From assembly GCA_949372635.1 (NCBI GenBank), contig CASIAB010000002.1, positions 274,677 through 338,676 on the forward strand: a stretch of 64,000 bases of DNA, written 5' to 3'. Of this stretch, positions 45,072-52,917 are shown one piece after another. The stretch is from an uncultured Pseudomonadales bacterium. GTDB lineage: Bacteria > Pseudomonadota > Gammaproteobacteria > Pseudomonadales > Pseudohongiellaceae. The translations under genes and the position numbers were made by a program. Each line of letters begins with the position of its first letter. Within the stretch, counting starts at the first letter, position 1. Under the pieces are notes generated by a model, which had not been told where the DNA came from, did no database searches, and saw only the letters and a list, made by a program, of their open reading frames with translations.

Positions 45072-45938
45072 TTAGAGTTCTCCACCAAGTTCTGTATACA
45101 GCGCACGCAGGAATCTGTCTGGATCGCCGTATTGTGCATTGTAGGCTGCAGTAGGATCGGCCGCGGCGACTTGCTCGTAAGACATGTTCCGCGCCAGCAG
45201 CTCTTCAACCTGTCCCGACACATCCAACACCATATCGCGAAATCCCGTAACATCTTCGCGATTGGAAACTACTCCGTGGCCCGGTAGAATTTTCGTATTC
45301 GGGCCAGCGACCCCGATTAGTCTGCCTAGTGCCTCTAGCGTCCCTTTTAAGGTACCGCCATTGTTAGTGTCAATAACCGGGAATGCCGTAGTTCGAAATA
45401 CATCACCGGTATGTACCACATCGGAGTCTTTGAAATGGATAAAAGTGTCGCCATCTGTGTGCGCTGGCGGCACTGGGAATGCATAAACTTCCTCGCCATT
45501 AAGATGAATAGTGATCGCATCACTGTAGGTGAGTACCGGCAGCGCTGCTGCAGGTGCTTGCTGCGCTAGCCTAACTCGTATTTCGTCGCGCGCGAGAATA
45601 AGCACACCCATATTACCGAGGTTTTCGTTACCACCGGTGTGATCGCCGTGAACATGGGTATTGATCAGGAAACGAATTTCCCCGTTGGATAGGCTGCGAA
45701 TGGCGGCAACAATTTTCTCGGTAAGGGGTGCGAACTGATCATCGATCATGATGATACCGTCTTCGCCGATGGACAGGCCGATATTACCTCCGCGACCCTC
45801 CAAGTAGTAGACGCTGCCGGCAACATGGTGGGGAATAATTTCCACACTACTGAAGTCTTGCTGAGCAAATACGGAGCTGGCCAGTGTCAGGCTGGAGAGA
45901 AATAGTACGAGTGATTTTAGGCATTGATGTCGGCGCAT
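45072..45938 (-). CDS. Exported metallo-beta-lactamase-fold hydrolase
   Basis: This 288-residue protein has a signal peptide ending V-F-A-Q. The metal motif N-T-H-V-H-G-D-H-T-G-G-N-E-N is complete, followed by P-P-A-H-T-D-G-D-T-F-I-H-F, then V-V-H-T-G-D-V-F, and I-L-P-G-H-G near the end, so both zinc sites look intact. It resembles the periplasmic hydrolases of the quinoprotein-relay or cyclase-like group rather than a classic beta-lactamase. It is first in a two-gene unit with an esterase. Confidence 0.9.
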   Translation of the reverse strand: MRRHQCLKSLVLFLSSLTLASSVFAQQDFSSVEIIPHHVAGSVYYLEGRGGNIGLSIGEDGIIMIDDQFAPLTEKIVAAIRSLSNGEIRFLINTHVHGDHTGGNENLGNMGVLILARDEIRVRLAQQAPAAALPVLTYSDAITIHLNGEEVYAFPVPPAHTDGDTFIHFKDSDVVHTGDVFRTTAFPVIDTNNGGTLKGTLEALGRLIGVAGPNTKILPGHGVVSNREDVTGFRDMVLDVSGQVEELLARNMSYEQVAAADPTAAYNAQYGDPDRFLRALYTELGGEL

Positions 45939-46232
45939 GAGGAGACTCCTAGCGGGAGAGGCATTGATTGACTGGGTTGGTGCGAATTGAGCAACTCATC
46001 TGATAGAAATAGGAGAATAAGAGCCTGAAGCCAGAATGTCCAATGACGCCCGTCCGGTTCGACCTTATTTTCGATTCGAGCCCAACTAGTTTAAAGTAAA
46101 CGCTTCTCTTGGTTCTCTGAGGCTGCAGCCGCGGCATTTATTGAGCAGTTTTGCTCTGTACAGCCTATAAAACGTAGCTATAAGATAAATAGCTAAGAGA
46201 CAAAATTCAAACAGCGGACGAACTGGAAGCTA

Positions 46233-47018
46233 ATGTTAATCAAAGTTGGGAATCAAGCGCGGAAAATAGGCCGAGGGCGCAGCCCTCTCGCCGCCATTAC
46301 CGCTGCGCTTTGCCTGACTCTAAGCGTCCCAGCATTCAGCCAGGATAGCCTGCCACAACTTGATCTTGACCTACCTCTGCGCCTGGATTTTTCTGGATCC
46401 TGGGAGAAGGATTTCAGGCGCAGCGACAATTGGGAAGATGAGCTAACCCGGACTCTACGCATTCGCCAAGAATCTGCAATCCGGCAGCAGTCCTCACCCG
46501 GTTCGTCGCGAAGCCGATCGGTTCCTCCAATTTCCATCGGCAATCTGAACCTGCCGCGCAGTCGTGGCCGTGGAGCGAGCATCGTCGATTTAGCCCGACT
46601 GGCAGAGTACATCAGTCGACAGAGCGTCATAGATATAGTGCAGACTAGGGATGAAATAAGAATCGAGCGTAGCGGCGAGGCGGCATTAATCTGTGGTGTT
46701 GAGTATGAACGACAGCAGACATTCTCCAGCGAACACGGAGTTGAGGTATGTGCCTGGGATGGGCAACAGCTAGTCTTTCAGATTATGCTGCCTGATGATC
46801 TGACTATTATGCATCGCTTCACCGTGTCTTCGGATCAACGTGTGCTCAACCTACTTACCAGCATCTACAGCAAGCGCAGCGAGCCATTTAACCTCATTCA
46901 AGCGTTCAATAAATATGAGGCGCCGCGTGATGAATTCAACTGTATTCAAACCCTGAGTCGCGGTCAGGTTTGCAGTCAAGGCGGCACCGATCTATCTACA
47001 GTATTGGAAGACTTTTGA
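46233..47018 (+). CDS. Exported hypothetical protein, first of a two-gene unit
   Basis: This 261-residue protein has an ATG after a GGAAG site and a long signal peptide ending P-A-F-S-Q. The mature part has L-R-L-D-F-S-G-S-W-E-K-D-F-R-R, as in envelope proteins that start with a G-x-W strand. A serine/arginine-rich linker (S-S-P-G-S-S-R-S-R-S) follows, then a beta-rich domain with two or more cysteine pairs (A-L-I-C-G-V-E-Y, V-E-V-C-A-W-D, F-N-C-I-Q-T, Q-V-C-S-Q). It overlaps the next gene at TTGA, so both are probably made together. The family is unknown. Confidence 0.75.
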   Translation: MLIKVGNQARKIGRGRSPLAAITAALCLTLSVPAFSQDSLPQLDLDLPLRLDFSGSWEKDFRRSDNWEDELTRTLRIRQESAIRQQSSPGSSRSRSVPPISIGNLNLPRSRGRGASIVDLARLAEYISRQSVIDIVQTRDEIRIERSGEAALICGVEYERQQTFSSEHGVEVCAWDGQQLVFQIMLPDDLTIMHRFTVSSDQRVLNLLTSIYSKRSEPFNLIQAFNKYEAPRDEFNCIQTLSRGQVCSQGGTDLSTVLEDF

Positions 47019-48208
47019 ACTATTTGAGAAACACAACGAGTATTCGGATTCTTACAGCGTTGTTAACATTGCCACTTAGTGCTTGCTCCCTGAGGCTCCC
47101 TGAACCAGAACCGGTAATAGTGGAGCGCCCCTTAAATCTTGTTGGCAATGTGCCTCTAATTCAGGCAATACAAGTTCCATCCAAGAACGCATTGCTAGAA
47201 ATCGGTGTGCAAGTTTTCGGTACTGCGCAGAATGAAGCTGGAGAGTACGAAATAGGCGATTGGGTATTCGACGAAATCATCCGGAAGGAGACACAATTCC
47301 TTCCTCACCTCCTAAAAAACACTCTGGCCGATTCCAGACAATGGGGGGCCATAAGAGTAATTCCAGAGAGCGACCCCTCTCTCGACCTATTCGTTGAAGG
47401 AGAAATTATCCAATCAGATGGCGAGACTCTTGAATTGCAGATTCTCGCATTCGACAGCAGCGGTCGAGAATGGTTGAACAAAACCTATGCAGATCAAAGT
47501 ATTCAAGAGGAGTACCCGGAATCTACTAGGTTTACTCTTGACAATACTTTCGATGCCATAAATTTCGTCGATCCTTTTCAGGATATTTATAATCGCATTG
47601 CTAACGACCTCGTTGCCGTGAGAACGAATCTAGGCGAGCAAGCACTTGTCGATCTGAATCTCGTTACCGACATGCTCTACGCTAGCGATCTATCTCCCAA
47701 TACTTTTTTAGGCGCAATAAAAGCGAATGAGGATGGCCTGTTGATAGTCGACAGACTGCCATCACTCGAGGACCCCATGATGGCTAGAGTTGCCGATATG
47801 AAATACCGTCATCATCTTTTCATTGATACCGTGGATGAGTACTATCAAACACTCTATGAAGATATTCAGCCCGCTTACGTTCTATGGCGCCGATATTCGA
47901 TTGATCAGATCGCCGAGATAGAAACGTCGCAGCAAGAAGCAAACCGAAGCGACTATGGCGAGTCGAGTAGTTTCTTATCGCTTAGCCAGCGCTATGACCG
48001 CTTTAAGTGGAGCAAGATATTTGAGCGAGAATTTAACGACCTGGCAGCCGGCTTCAACAACGAACTTGCACCTGCCTTTCTAGAGCTGAATTCTCAAGTT
48101 CACGGGCTAACAGGGACAATGGAGCAACAGTACCGGGAATGGCGCGGCATATTACGAAGACTATTTGAGTTGGAGAACGGCGACTTAACACCAGGCGCTA
48201 CTGAATAG
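47015..48208 (+). CDS. Hypothetical lipoprotein, partner of 46233-47018
   Basis: The TTG at 47015 overlaps the previous stop, follows a GGAAG site and gives 397 residues; the open frame to 46970 lies within the neighbour. A lipobox L-P-L-S-A-C marks it as a lipoprotein. After that comes a folded domain with G-V-Q-V-F-G-T-A-Q, V-E-G-E-I-I-Q-S-D-G-E-T-L-E-L-Q-I, and a long, mostly helical, charged C-terminal half. It may form an envelope complex with its partner. I do not recognise the family. Confidence 0.75.
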   Translation: MNYLRNTTSIRILTALLTLPLSACSLRLPEPEPVIVERPLNLVGNVPLIQAIQVPSKNALLEIGVQVFGTAQNEAGEYEIGDWVFDEIIRKETQFLPHLLKNTLADSRQWGAIRVIPESDPSLDLFVEGEIIQSDGETLELQILAFDSSGREWLNKTYADQSIQEEYPESTRFTLDNTFDAINFVDPFQDIYNRIANDLVAVRTNLGEQALVDLNLVTDMLYASDLSPNTFLGAIKANEDGLLIVDRLPSLEDPMMARVADMKYRHHLFIDTVDEYYQTLYEDIQPAYVLWRRYSIDQIAEIETSQQEANRSDYGESSSFLSLSQRYDRFKWSKIFEREFNDLAAGFNNELAPAFLELNSQVHGLTGTMEQQYREWRGILRRLFELENGDLTPGATE

Positions 48209-48272
48209 AATTCGCTGCTTAGACGCTCGCTTGGATTGTCGCGCCAATTAGAAAGAGACTATGACTTTCCAG

Positions 48273-48294
48273 CATACTAAGGCTACTTAGTATG
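48273..48294. repeat. Perfect inverted repeat, 9-base arms
   Basis: CATACTAAG and CTTAGTATG flank GCTA. No T run follows, so it is not a typical terminator. A partial copy of the arm (ATACTAAG) occurs about 20 bases further right. It lies in the space after the lipoprotein gene and before the next gene, and may be an operator or a transcript-end stabiliser. Confidence 0.5.
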
Positions 48295-48516
48295 GATGCG
48301 ATCATCAAAAATACTAAGTGTTTTATGTGGATCATTGTCTCATTCTCTTTTTTATCTCTATATCAGAAATCAAAAATAACACTAATAACGTACAATGCTT
48401 TTTCGCAGTGACACTATGACACGGCCAGCAACTTTGGCCTATTTTTCGCACTACGCCCTATTTAACTGAACGTTCTATAGGCGTATAATCAATGAAAAAC
48501 AGAAGAGGCGTTGAAC

Positions 48517-49062
48517 ATGACTGATGCAGAGATTCTTCCTGAGACGGGTAAAAAATCACGCAATATCGTCGCCGCTGGCGGCACTTTGTTAGCTGCCTTA
48601 GTTGTCGGCTTTCTAATCTACTCTTCAATTTGTCCCTGCGAGCGCACCCCCGGCGGCTTTCTATTTGGAGAGCGGGCGAGTGAGCCTGTGAATGATTGGT
48701 CGTTCGCAAACGACGTGCCACTTTGTCAGCTTCAAATTTGGGCGGGTGTAAGGCCCCATGCGATAAATCTCAACTGCATGTCGACTCCCGAAGGAGAACT
48801 CTATCTCAGTTGTTCTGTGTGCACGTCGAAATACTGGGCAGCTAGAGTAGGAGAGGATGAAATGGGTGTTATGCGCTTAAACGGCGTCGTCTATCCCGTA
48901 GTAGTTAATCGCGAGATAGATTCCGCTGCGATGGACCGCGCCTGGGCTGCTCGAATAACGAAACTACAAACCCATGGCGGCGGTCCTTTAAATCCGAAAC
49001 CATCATCAGATGCCGAGAGGCCCGATCATTGGTGGACCTTTAGGATTGTCTCCTCCAGTTAA
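48517..49062 (+). CDS. Membrane-anchored hypothetical protein, related to 51888-52397
   Basis: The ATG at 48517 lies 8 bases after AGAGGCG and gives 181 residues. One helix (residues about 20-40) anchors it. The outside domain has G-G-F-L-F-G-E, N-D-W-S-F, L-Q-I-W, then E-G-E-L-Y-L-S-C-S-V-C-T-S-K-Y-W, and V-M-R-L-N-G-V-V-Y. The same order of blocks is seen in the protein at 51888-52397, so the two are distant paralogues. The C-x-x-C (C-S-V-C) here could be redox-active or bind metal and is missing in the other. No family name can be given with confidence. Confidence 0.7.
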   Translation: MTDAEILPETGKKSRNIVAAGGTLLAALVVGFLIYSSICPCERTPGGFLFGERASEPVNDWSFANDVPLCQLQIWAGVRPHAINLNCMSTPEGELYLSCSVCTSKYWAARVGEDEMGVMRLNGVVYPVVVNREIDSAAMDRAWAARITKLQTHGGGPLNPKPSSDAERPDHWWTFRIVSSS

Positions 49063-49085
49063 AATTTAGATTTGACGTTCACAAA

Positions 49086-49115
49086 AAAAGGCGATGCTTC
49101 TAGGCACCGCCTTTT
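49086..49115. terminator. Intrinsic terminator between convergent genes
   Basis: AAAAGGCG-A-TGC and GCA-C-CGCCTTTT pair with one A-C mismatch around a six-base TTCTAG loop. A longer A run on the left gives a T run on the minus strand too. It ends the 48517-49062 transcript and probably also the convergent hydrolase transcript. Confidence 0.85.
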
Positions 49116-49150
49116 AAAATTGCCAGTTTTCTCTTTAGACTAACAAAATT

Positions 49151-50029
49151 CTAAGCCAGATTATCTTCGAACAGATTCAGTAATCGGCTCCAGGCACGCT
49201 CGGCTTGAGCCTCGTTATAGACTTGCGAGTCTGGTGGACACCAACCATGCAATGTACCCCCATAGACTTCAATTTCAGCCGATAGGTCTGCCGCCGCATA
49301 AGCTTCCCCTAAAGTGACTTTAGCCTCGGGGGTGCTTTCGTCATCATTTGCTGCAACACAGTGCAACATCGCCGATTGTGTTCGAGGGATTAATAGATGC
49401 GGGCTGTTGTCAGCATTCGTAGCTAGACCACCGCCGTGGAAGGTGCCCCCAGCGCCAAGTCGTTCGGGCACTGCCGCAACTGTGCGCATTACCATTGGCC
49501 CGCCCATGCAATATCCTGTTGTACCAATTCGGCGGCTAGTATCTGTAGCCGATTGCTGATCCAACCAGCCCACAATAGTCCGAGCGTCAGTGAAATGAGT
49601 TTCCGCATTTAGATTACGCGCCATTGGCAACACGATCTCGCGAGTTTCAGGCTGACCGAAGCTTGCACCTTCGCCAACTACAGGAGAGACCGCGTCACGA
49701 TAGAAAGGGTTCACAACCAAGACCGTATAGCCGGACTCTGCGAGGCGCTTACCCATCATGCGAAAAGCAGGTCTTAGTCCGAGAATATCAGGCCAAACAA
49801 TGACGGCTGCGTGACTGCCGCTAGAGGGGTGAACGAAATAACAATCGGCCACGCCATCAGGAGTTGTGATGTTTACGTCTGACTCTGTTACGGACTGCGC
49901 ATTTGCCACTGGGGGAAGCAGCATCGCCGCGCTAGCTGTGGCCGTCAGCATATTGAATTTTCTTCGGCTAAGTTTTCCGTCGCTATTAATAAATTCCTCG
50001 GCATCTTTCTGGGTATCTAGGTCACACAT
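49151..50029 (-). CDS. Dienelactone-hydrolase-family protein with twin-arginine signal
   Basis: This 292-residue protein starts with about 20 residues and then L-S-R-R-K-F-N-M-L, followed by an alanine-rich helix ending A-N-A-Q, so it is a likely Tat substrate. The domain matches dienelactone hydrolases: V-I-V-W-P-D-I-L-G-L-R, then T-T-G-Y-C-M-G-G with the cysteine nucleophile, a later aspartate in A-N-D-D, and the histidine in G-T-L-H-G-W. These enzymes open lactone rings of aromatic breakdown products or act as esterases. It has a GGAGAAC ribosome site and stands alone. Confidence 0.9.
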   Translation of the reverse strand: MCDLDTQKDAEEFINSDGKLSRRKFNMLTATASAAMLLPPVANAQSVTESDVNITTPDGVADCYFVHPSSGSHAAVIVWPDILGLRPAFRMMGKRLAESGYTVLVVNPFYRDAVSPVVGEGASFGQPETREIVLPMARNLNAETHFTDARTIVGWLDQQSATDTSRRIGTTGYCMGGPMVMRTVAAVPERLGAGGTFHGGGLATNADNSPHLLIPRTQSAMLHCVAANDDESTPEAKVTLGEAYAAADLSAEIEVYGGTLHGWCPPDSQVYNEAQAERAWSRLLNLFEDNLA

Positions 50030-50173
50030 GTTGTTCTCCTTGGGCGCTCAAAGTTTGAGCCAATATTGTTTTATTCTATTATCAATGATATGAGAGTATT
50101 TGGGACGGGAAGAAAACTCAATACAATTCTCTACAATCCCACTTATGATTACTGTAACTGCCTTGTGAACCCT

Positions 50174-51304
50174 ATGAAAACAAGCCTCAGCAGACGGCAA
50201 CTACTCCAATATAGCCTCGCGGGCCTCGGCACATTTGGCGCGCACAGATTTAGCTATGCTCAGCAAAGCACTGTTCGAACCATTGCCGGTACTGGTGTTG
50301 CAGGTTTTGAGTCTGAGGGGGGCATTAGTAATCTTGCGCAGACGACACGAGTTAATAACCCCTACGGCATCATAGTCGGGCCCGATTCCGCGCTGTATTT
50401 CTGCGAAGTAGACAGCGGGCGAGTCCGCCGCATGGATATGAATACCCGGCTCTTAACCACTGTGGCTGGTAATGGTGAGAAAGCTTATCGTGGTGATGGA
50501 AGTCTTGCCTTAGATGCCTCCTTCTCTGCCCCTCATGAGATCCGTTTCGATGCCCAGGGCAATCTCTACATAGTCAGCAGAGACTCGCATACAGTCCGCC
50601 GTGTAGATAAAAGCAGCGGCCTAGTTAGCACAGTGGCAGGAACTGGAGAAGCAGGATTCTCCGGCGATAGCGGGTTGGCAAATGCAGCGCAATTGCGCCA
50701 GCCTCACAGCATTGCATTCGATGCACGCGGGGACTTGCTCATCTGCGATATTGGTAATAGCCGCCTACGAAGGATAGATATGAGCAGTGGCATCATTAGT
50801 ACTCTTTCAGGCACAGGCGAAAGGACTGCAACACCTGACTCAGGGCCGATTGCAGGAACACCGCTACTCGGGCCGCGCTCTATAGATACCGACGCGGATG
50901 GAAATGCGTATTTAGTTCTGCGCGAAGGTAACGCTGTGTTTCGACTAGATATCATGGGTAATCGCCTGCAGCGAATTGCGGGTACTGGAAATCGTGGATA
51001 TGCTGGCGATTCAGGTGCTGCTATCAATGCTACTTTCAACGGCCCCAAGGGAATCGCCTATTCAGCGCAGGATCATAGCCTCTATATAGTGGATACCGAA
51101 AATCATGTAATTCGACGCATGTCTTTGAACACAGGAATCGTGGACACGGTGTTAGGGAGCGGAGAACCAGGAGACGGCCCCGATGGCGATCCTAGGCAAT
51201 GTAAGTTGAATCGACCGCACGGTGTTTGCGTTCATGCTGGCTTATTGTATGTGACCGATAGCGAGAGCCATCGCGTGAGGGAGGTGTCTGGCTTACTCGA
51301 CTAG
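50174..51304 (+). CDS. Tat-exported NHL-repeat beta-propeller protein
   Basis: The ATG at 50174 gives 376 residues. The N terminus has S-L-S-R-R-Q-L-L-Q followed by a hydrophobic segment and A-Q-Q, a twin-arginine signal. The rest is built of NHL-like repeats: T-I-A-G-T-G-V-A-G-F, then V-A-G-N-G-E-K-A-Y-R-G-D-G, V-A-G-T-G-E-A-G-F-S-G-D-S-G, and I-A-G-T-G-N-R-G-Y-A-G-D-S-G, each followed by a P-x-x-I/D-D-x-x-G-N-L/Y element. Six blades are likely. Proteins of this kind are exported ligand-binding propellers, and no catalytic residues stand out. Confidence 0.87.
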   Translation: MKTSLSRRQLLQYSLAGLGTFGAHRFSYAQQSTVRTIAGTGVAGFESEGGISNLAQTTRVNNPYGIIVGPDSALYFCEVDSGRVRRMDMNTRLLTTVAGNGEKAYRGDGSLALDASFSAPHEIRFDAQGNLYIVSRDSHTVRRVDKSSGLVSTVAGTGEAGFSGDSGLANAAQLRQPHSIAFDARGDLLICDIGNSRLRRIDMSSGIISTLSGTGERTATPDSGPIAGTPLLGPRSIDTDADGNAYLVLREGNAVFRLDIMGNRLQRIAGTGNRGYAGDSGAAINATFNGPKGIAYSAQDHSLYIVDTENHVIRRMSLNTGIVDTVLGSGEPGDGPDGDPRQCKLNRPHGVCVHAGLLYVTDSESHRVREVSGLLD

Positions 51305-51887
51305 AGTTGCACAGGGTATTAGAACTAAGCCATTGAAGAGGCATTTAGCAGATTAAAGAACTGAGCACGCGATATAGGCCAGAGCGGTCTAGAACATAGG
51401 CAAACGAATACTCATATTAATGAAGAAAAAGTTCAGCGGCCGCAAGAAGTAGGTAGCAATTACTCCCAAGGGTGAAAAACCGAGAAAATAAGCTGTTGCC
51501 GCCTCCACTGGGTTATTTCAGGAATTCGCCAAGAGCTGCCCGCTAAAAATTTTCAAATTGCAGATCGAGTAGCTGCAAAAAGTGAGAGAATGCACGGATC
51601 AGCGCCGCTGCAACTAACTCGGGCCCCTGGGTAATAAATGAGGCAAAAAAAAGGCTACCGTGATCATTTGATCGTCGGTAGCCCTAAGTAAATCAACTTT
51701 TAGGAGCCTTGTGCTGGATAACATAAAGAATCGTGTTTAAAGAGTCTTTAAGCTGTCATATTACTGAGTCTGTTAAGTGATACGACTGTTATTTATATTT
51801 GGATTAGCTAGTTAAAAACTTATAGCCCTAAACATCTAATTCAATTCTCTCACCACACACAACATTGAGACTATTTTGGAGCACAAA
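51305..51887. other. Intergenic stretch with an unassigned minus-strand terminator
   Basis: There are 583 bases without a recognisable gene. The only marked structure is the hairpin at 51645-51683, listed separately. The left half has broken frames on both strands. Confidence 0.5.
51645..51683 (-). terminator. Intrinsic terminator on the minus strand with no obvious gene upstream
   Basis: GGCTACCG and CGGTAGCC form an 8-base-pair stem that can extend through GATCA/TGATC. On the minus strand it is followed by eight T residues; on the plus strand no T run follows. The nearest minus-strand gene upstream is at 56341, so this may end a small RNA or a lost gene. Confidence 0.8.
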
Positions 51888-52397
51888 TTGAAGAAAATAT
51901 TGAAATGGATAGGTATTAGCATCGCCGTACTGGTGGTCAGTATCGCCTTGCTTCTAAGCAGTATGCGCTTCCACGACGGGCCACTTGCGATTCTAAGTGG
52001 CGGCCCTTTCACGACTGGTGAGCTGCGCAGCGCGCCAAACGATTGGGGTTTTCTCAAAGACCGCGCCACAATTGAATTCCAAACCATGGACCCAGAACAG
52101 TCGCGCACCGTTTGGCTTGCTACCTTTGATCAACGTTTGTTCGTAGTGAGTGGATATATGACAACTAACTACGGAGCTATCTGGAAAAAATGGCCCTACT
52201 ACCTTGAAGCAGACGATTCGGTGGTACTGCGCATTGACAGTGATCTCTATGAGCAAAGGCTGCAGCGCATCATGAGCGGGCCAGAGGTCGTACCGGTGCT
52301 AAACGAATTCAGTCGCAAGTACGGTGATGGGGAGGCTGCGAGCGCCGATGCTGTTGCGAGTGGATATACATGGATGTTTGAGGTCGTAGACCGCTAA
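51888..52397 (+). CDS. Membrane-anchored hypothetical protein, related to 48517-49062
   Basis: The TTG at 51888 sits 6 bases after GGAG and gives 169 residues; a TTG at 51876 is also open. One N-terminal helix (residues about 6-26) is followed by an outside domain with G-G-P-F-T-T-G-E, N-D-W-G-F, then I-E-F-Q-T, W-L-A-T-F-D-Q-R-L-F-V-V-S-G-Y-M-T, W-K-K-W-P-Y-Y and V-V-L-R-I-D. The same layout occurs at 48517-49062. Tryptophan and tyrosine spacing recalls FMN-binding split barrels, but this is a guess. Confidence 0.7.
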   Translation: MKKILKWIGISIAVLVVSIALLLSSMRFHDGPLAILSGGPFTTGELRSAPNDWGFLKDRATIEFQTMDPEQSRTVWLATFDQRLFVVSGYMTTNYGAIWKKWPYYLEADDSVVLRIDSDLYEQRLQRIMSGPEVVPVLNEFSRKYGDGEAASADAVASGYTWMFEVVDR

Positions 52398-52437
52398 TAC
52401 TGATGGTTTGCGCTATCGACTAAATAACAGTGAGAGA

Positions 52438-52874
52438 TGAACAGTTTGACGAGCTTGAAAAGAATCTTTTCGGTACACGGCACCATAGATAAGATCTACT
52501 CGATGCGATGAGCACCTCCGAGGTTGTGTCACTGATTCAGAAGGACAGCCTTGAGATGAATGACGCAGACAGAGAGGCTGTTCGCCTGGCTGTGAACGAG
52601 ACAATTGAGGACATGATCGTAGTTACCCACAGCACAGATACGATAACTAATACAGATAAGGTGCTGAGCGATATTCCAGACAAGGCAATCGTTCTCGCCG
52701 GCACCCTCAGTCCTGCCACTATTTAAAACCTCCGACGCTATGTTCAATATCGGTGAAGCGTTTACAGCAGCTCAGACTAAGCCGGCTGGTGTTTGCATCG
52801 TTATGAACGGCGTGATTTTCGACCACGACATGGCCAGAAAAGATGTTGGGCACAATAAATTCGTGGCATTATAA
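52438..52874 (+). pseudogene. Short L-asparaginase-like protein, decayed
   Basis: Pieces of a small asparaginase-type protein lie in order in different frames. From 52438 comes V-H-G-T-I-D-K-I-Y (the family's T-G-G-T-I-D-K), ending at a stop. From about 52508 comes Q-K-D-S-L-E-M-N-D-A-D-R-E with I-V-V-T-H-S-T-D-T-I (family T-H-G-T-D-T) and A-I-V-L-A-G-T-L-S-P-A. From 52731, in a third frame, comes S-D-A-M-F-N-I-G-E-A-F with V-M-N-G-V-I-F. About 20 codons after the first piece are missing, and the catalytic blocks are altered. The gene is clearly dead. Confidence 0.88.
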
Positions 52875-52917
52875 AAACATAGGCTGTTCCTCACTACACG
52901 TGCTACTGGAGCTAAAA

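Noticed and set aside
45058..45253. Longer start for the esterase-like protein, inside the preceding gene
   Set aside because: The extra part is out of frame with and buried within the metallo-hydrolase gene, lacks a signal peptide, and the GTG at 45058 is directly followed by one.
48458..48721. Minus-strand open frame over the start of the membrane-anchored protein
   Set aside because: It is antisense to a better-supported gene with a good ribosome site and membrane helix.
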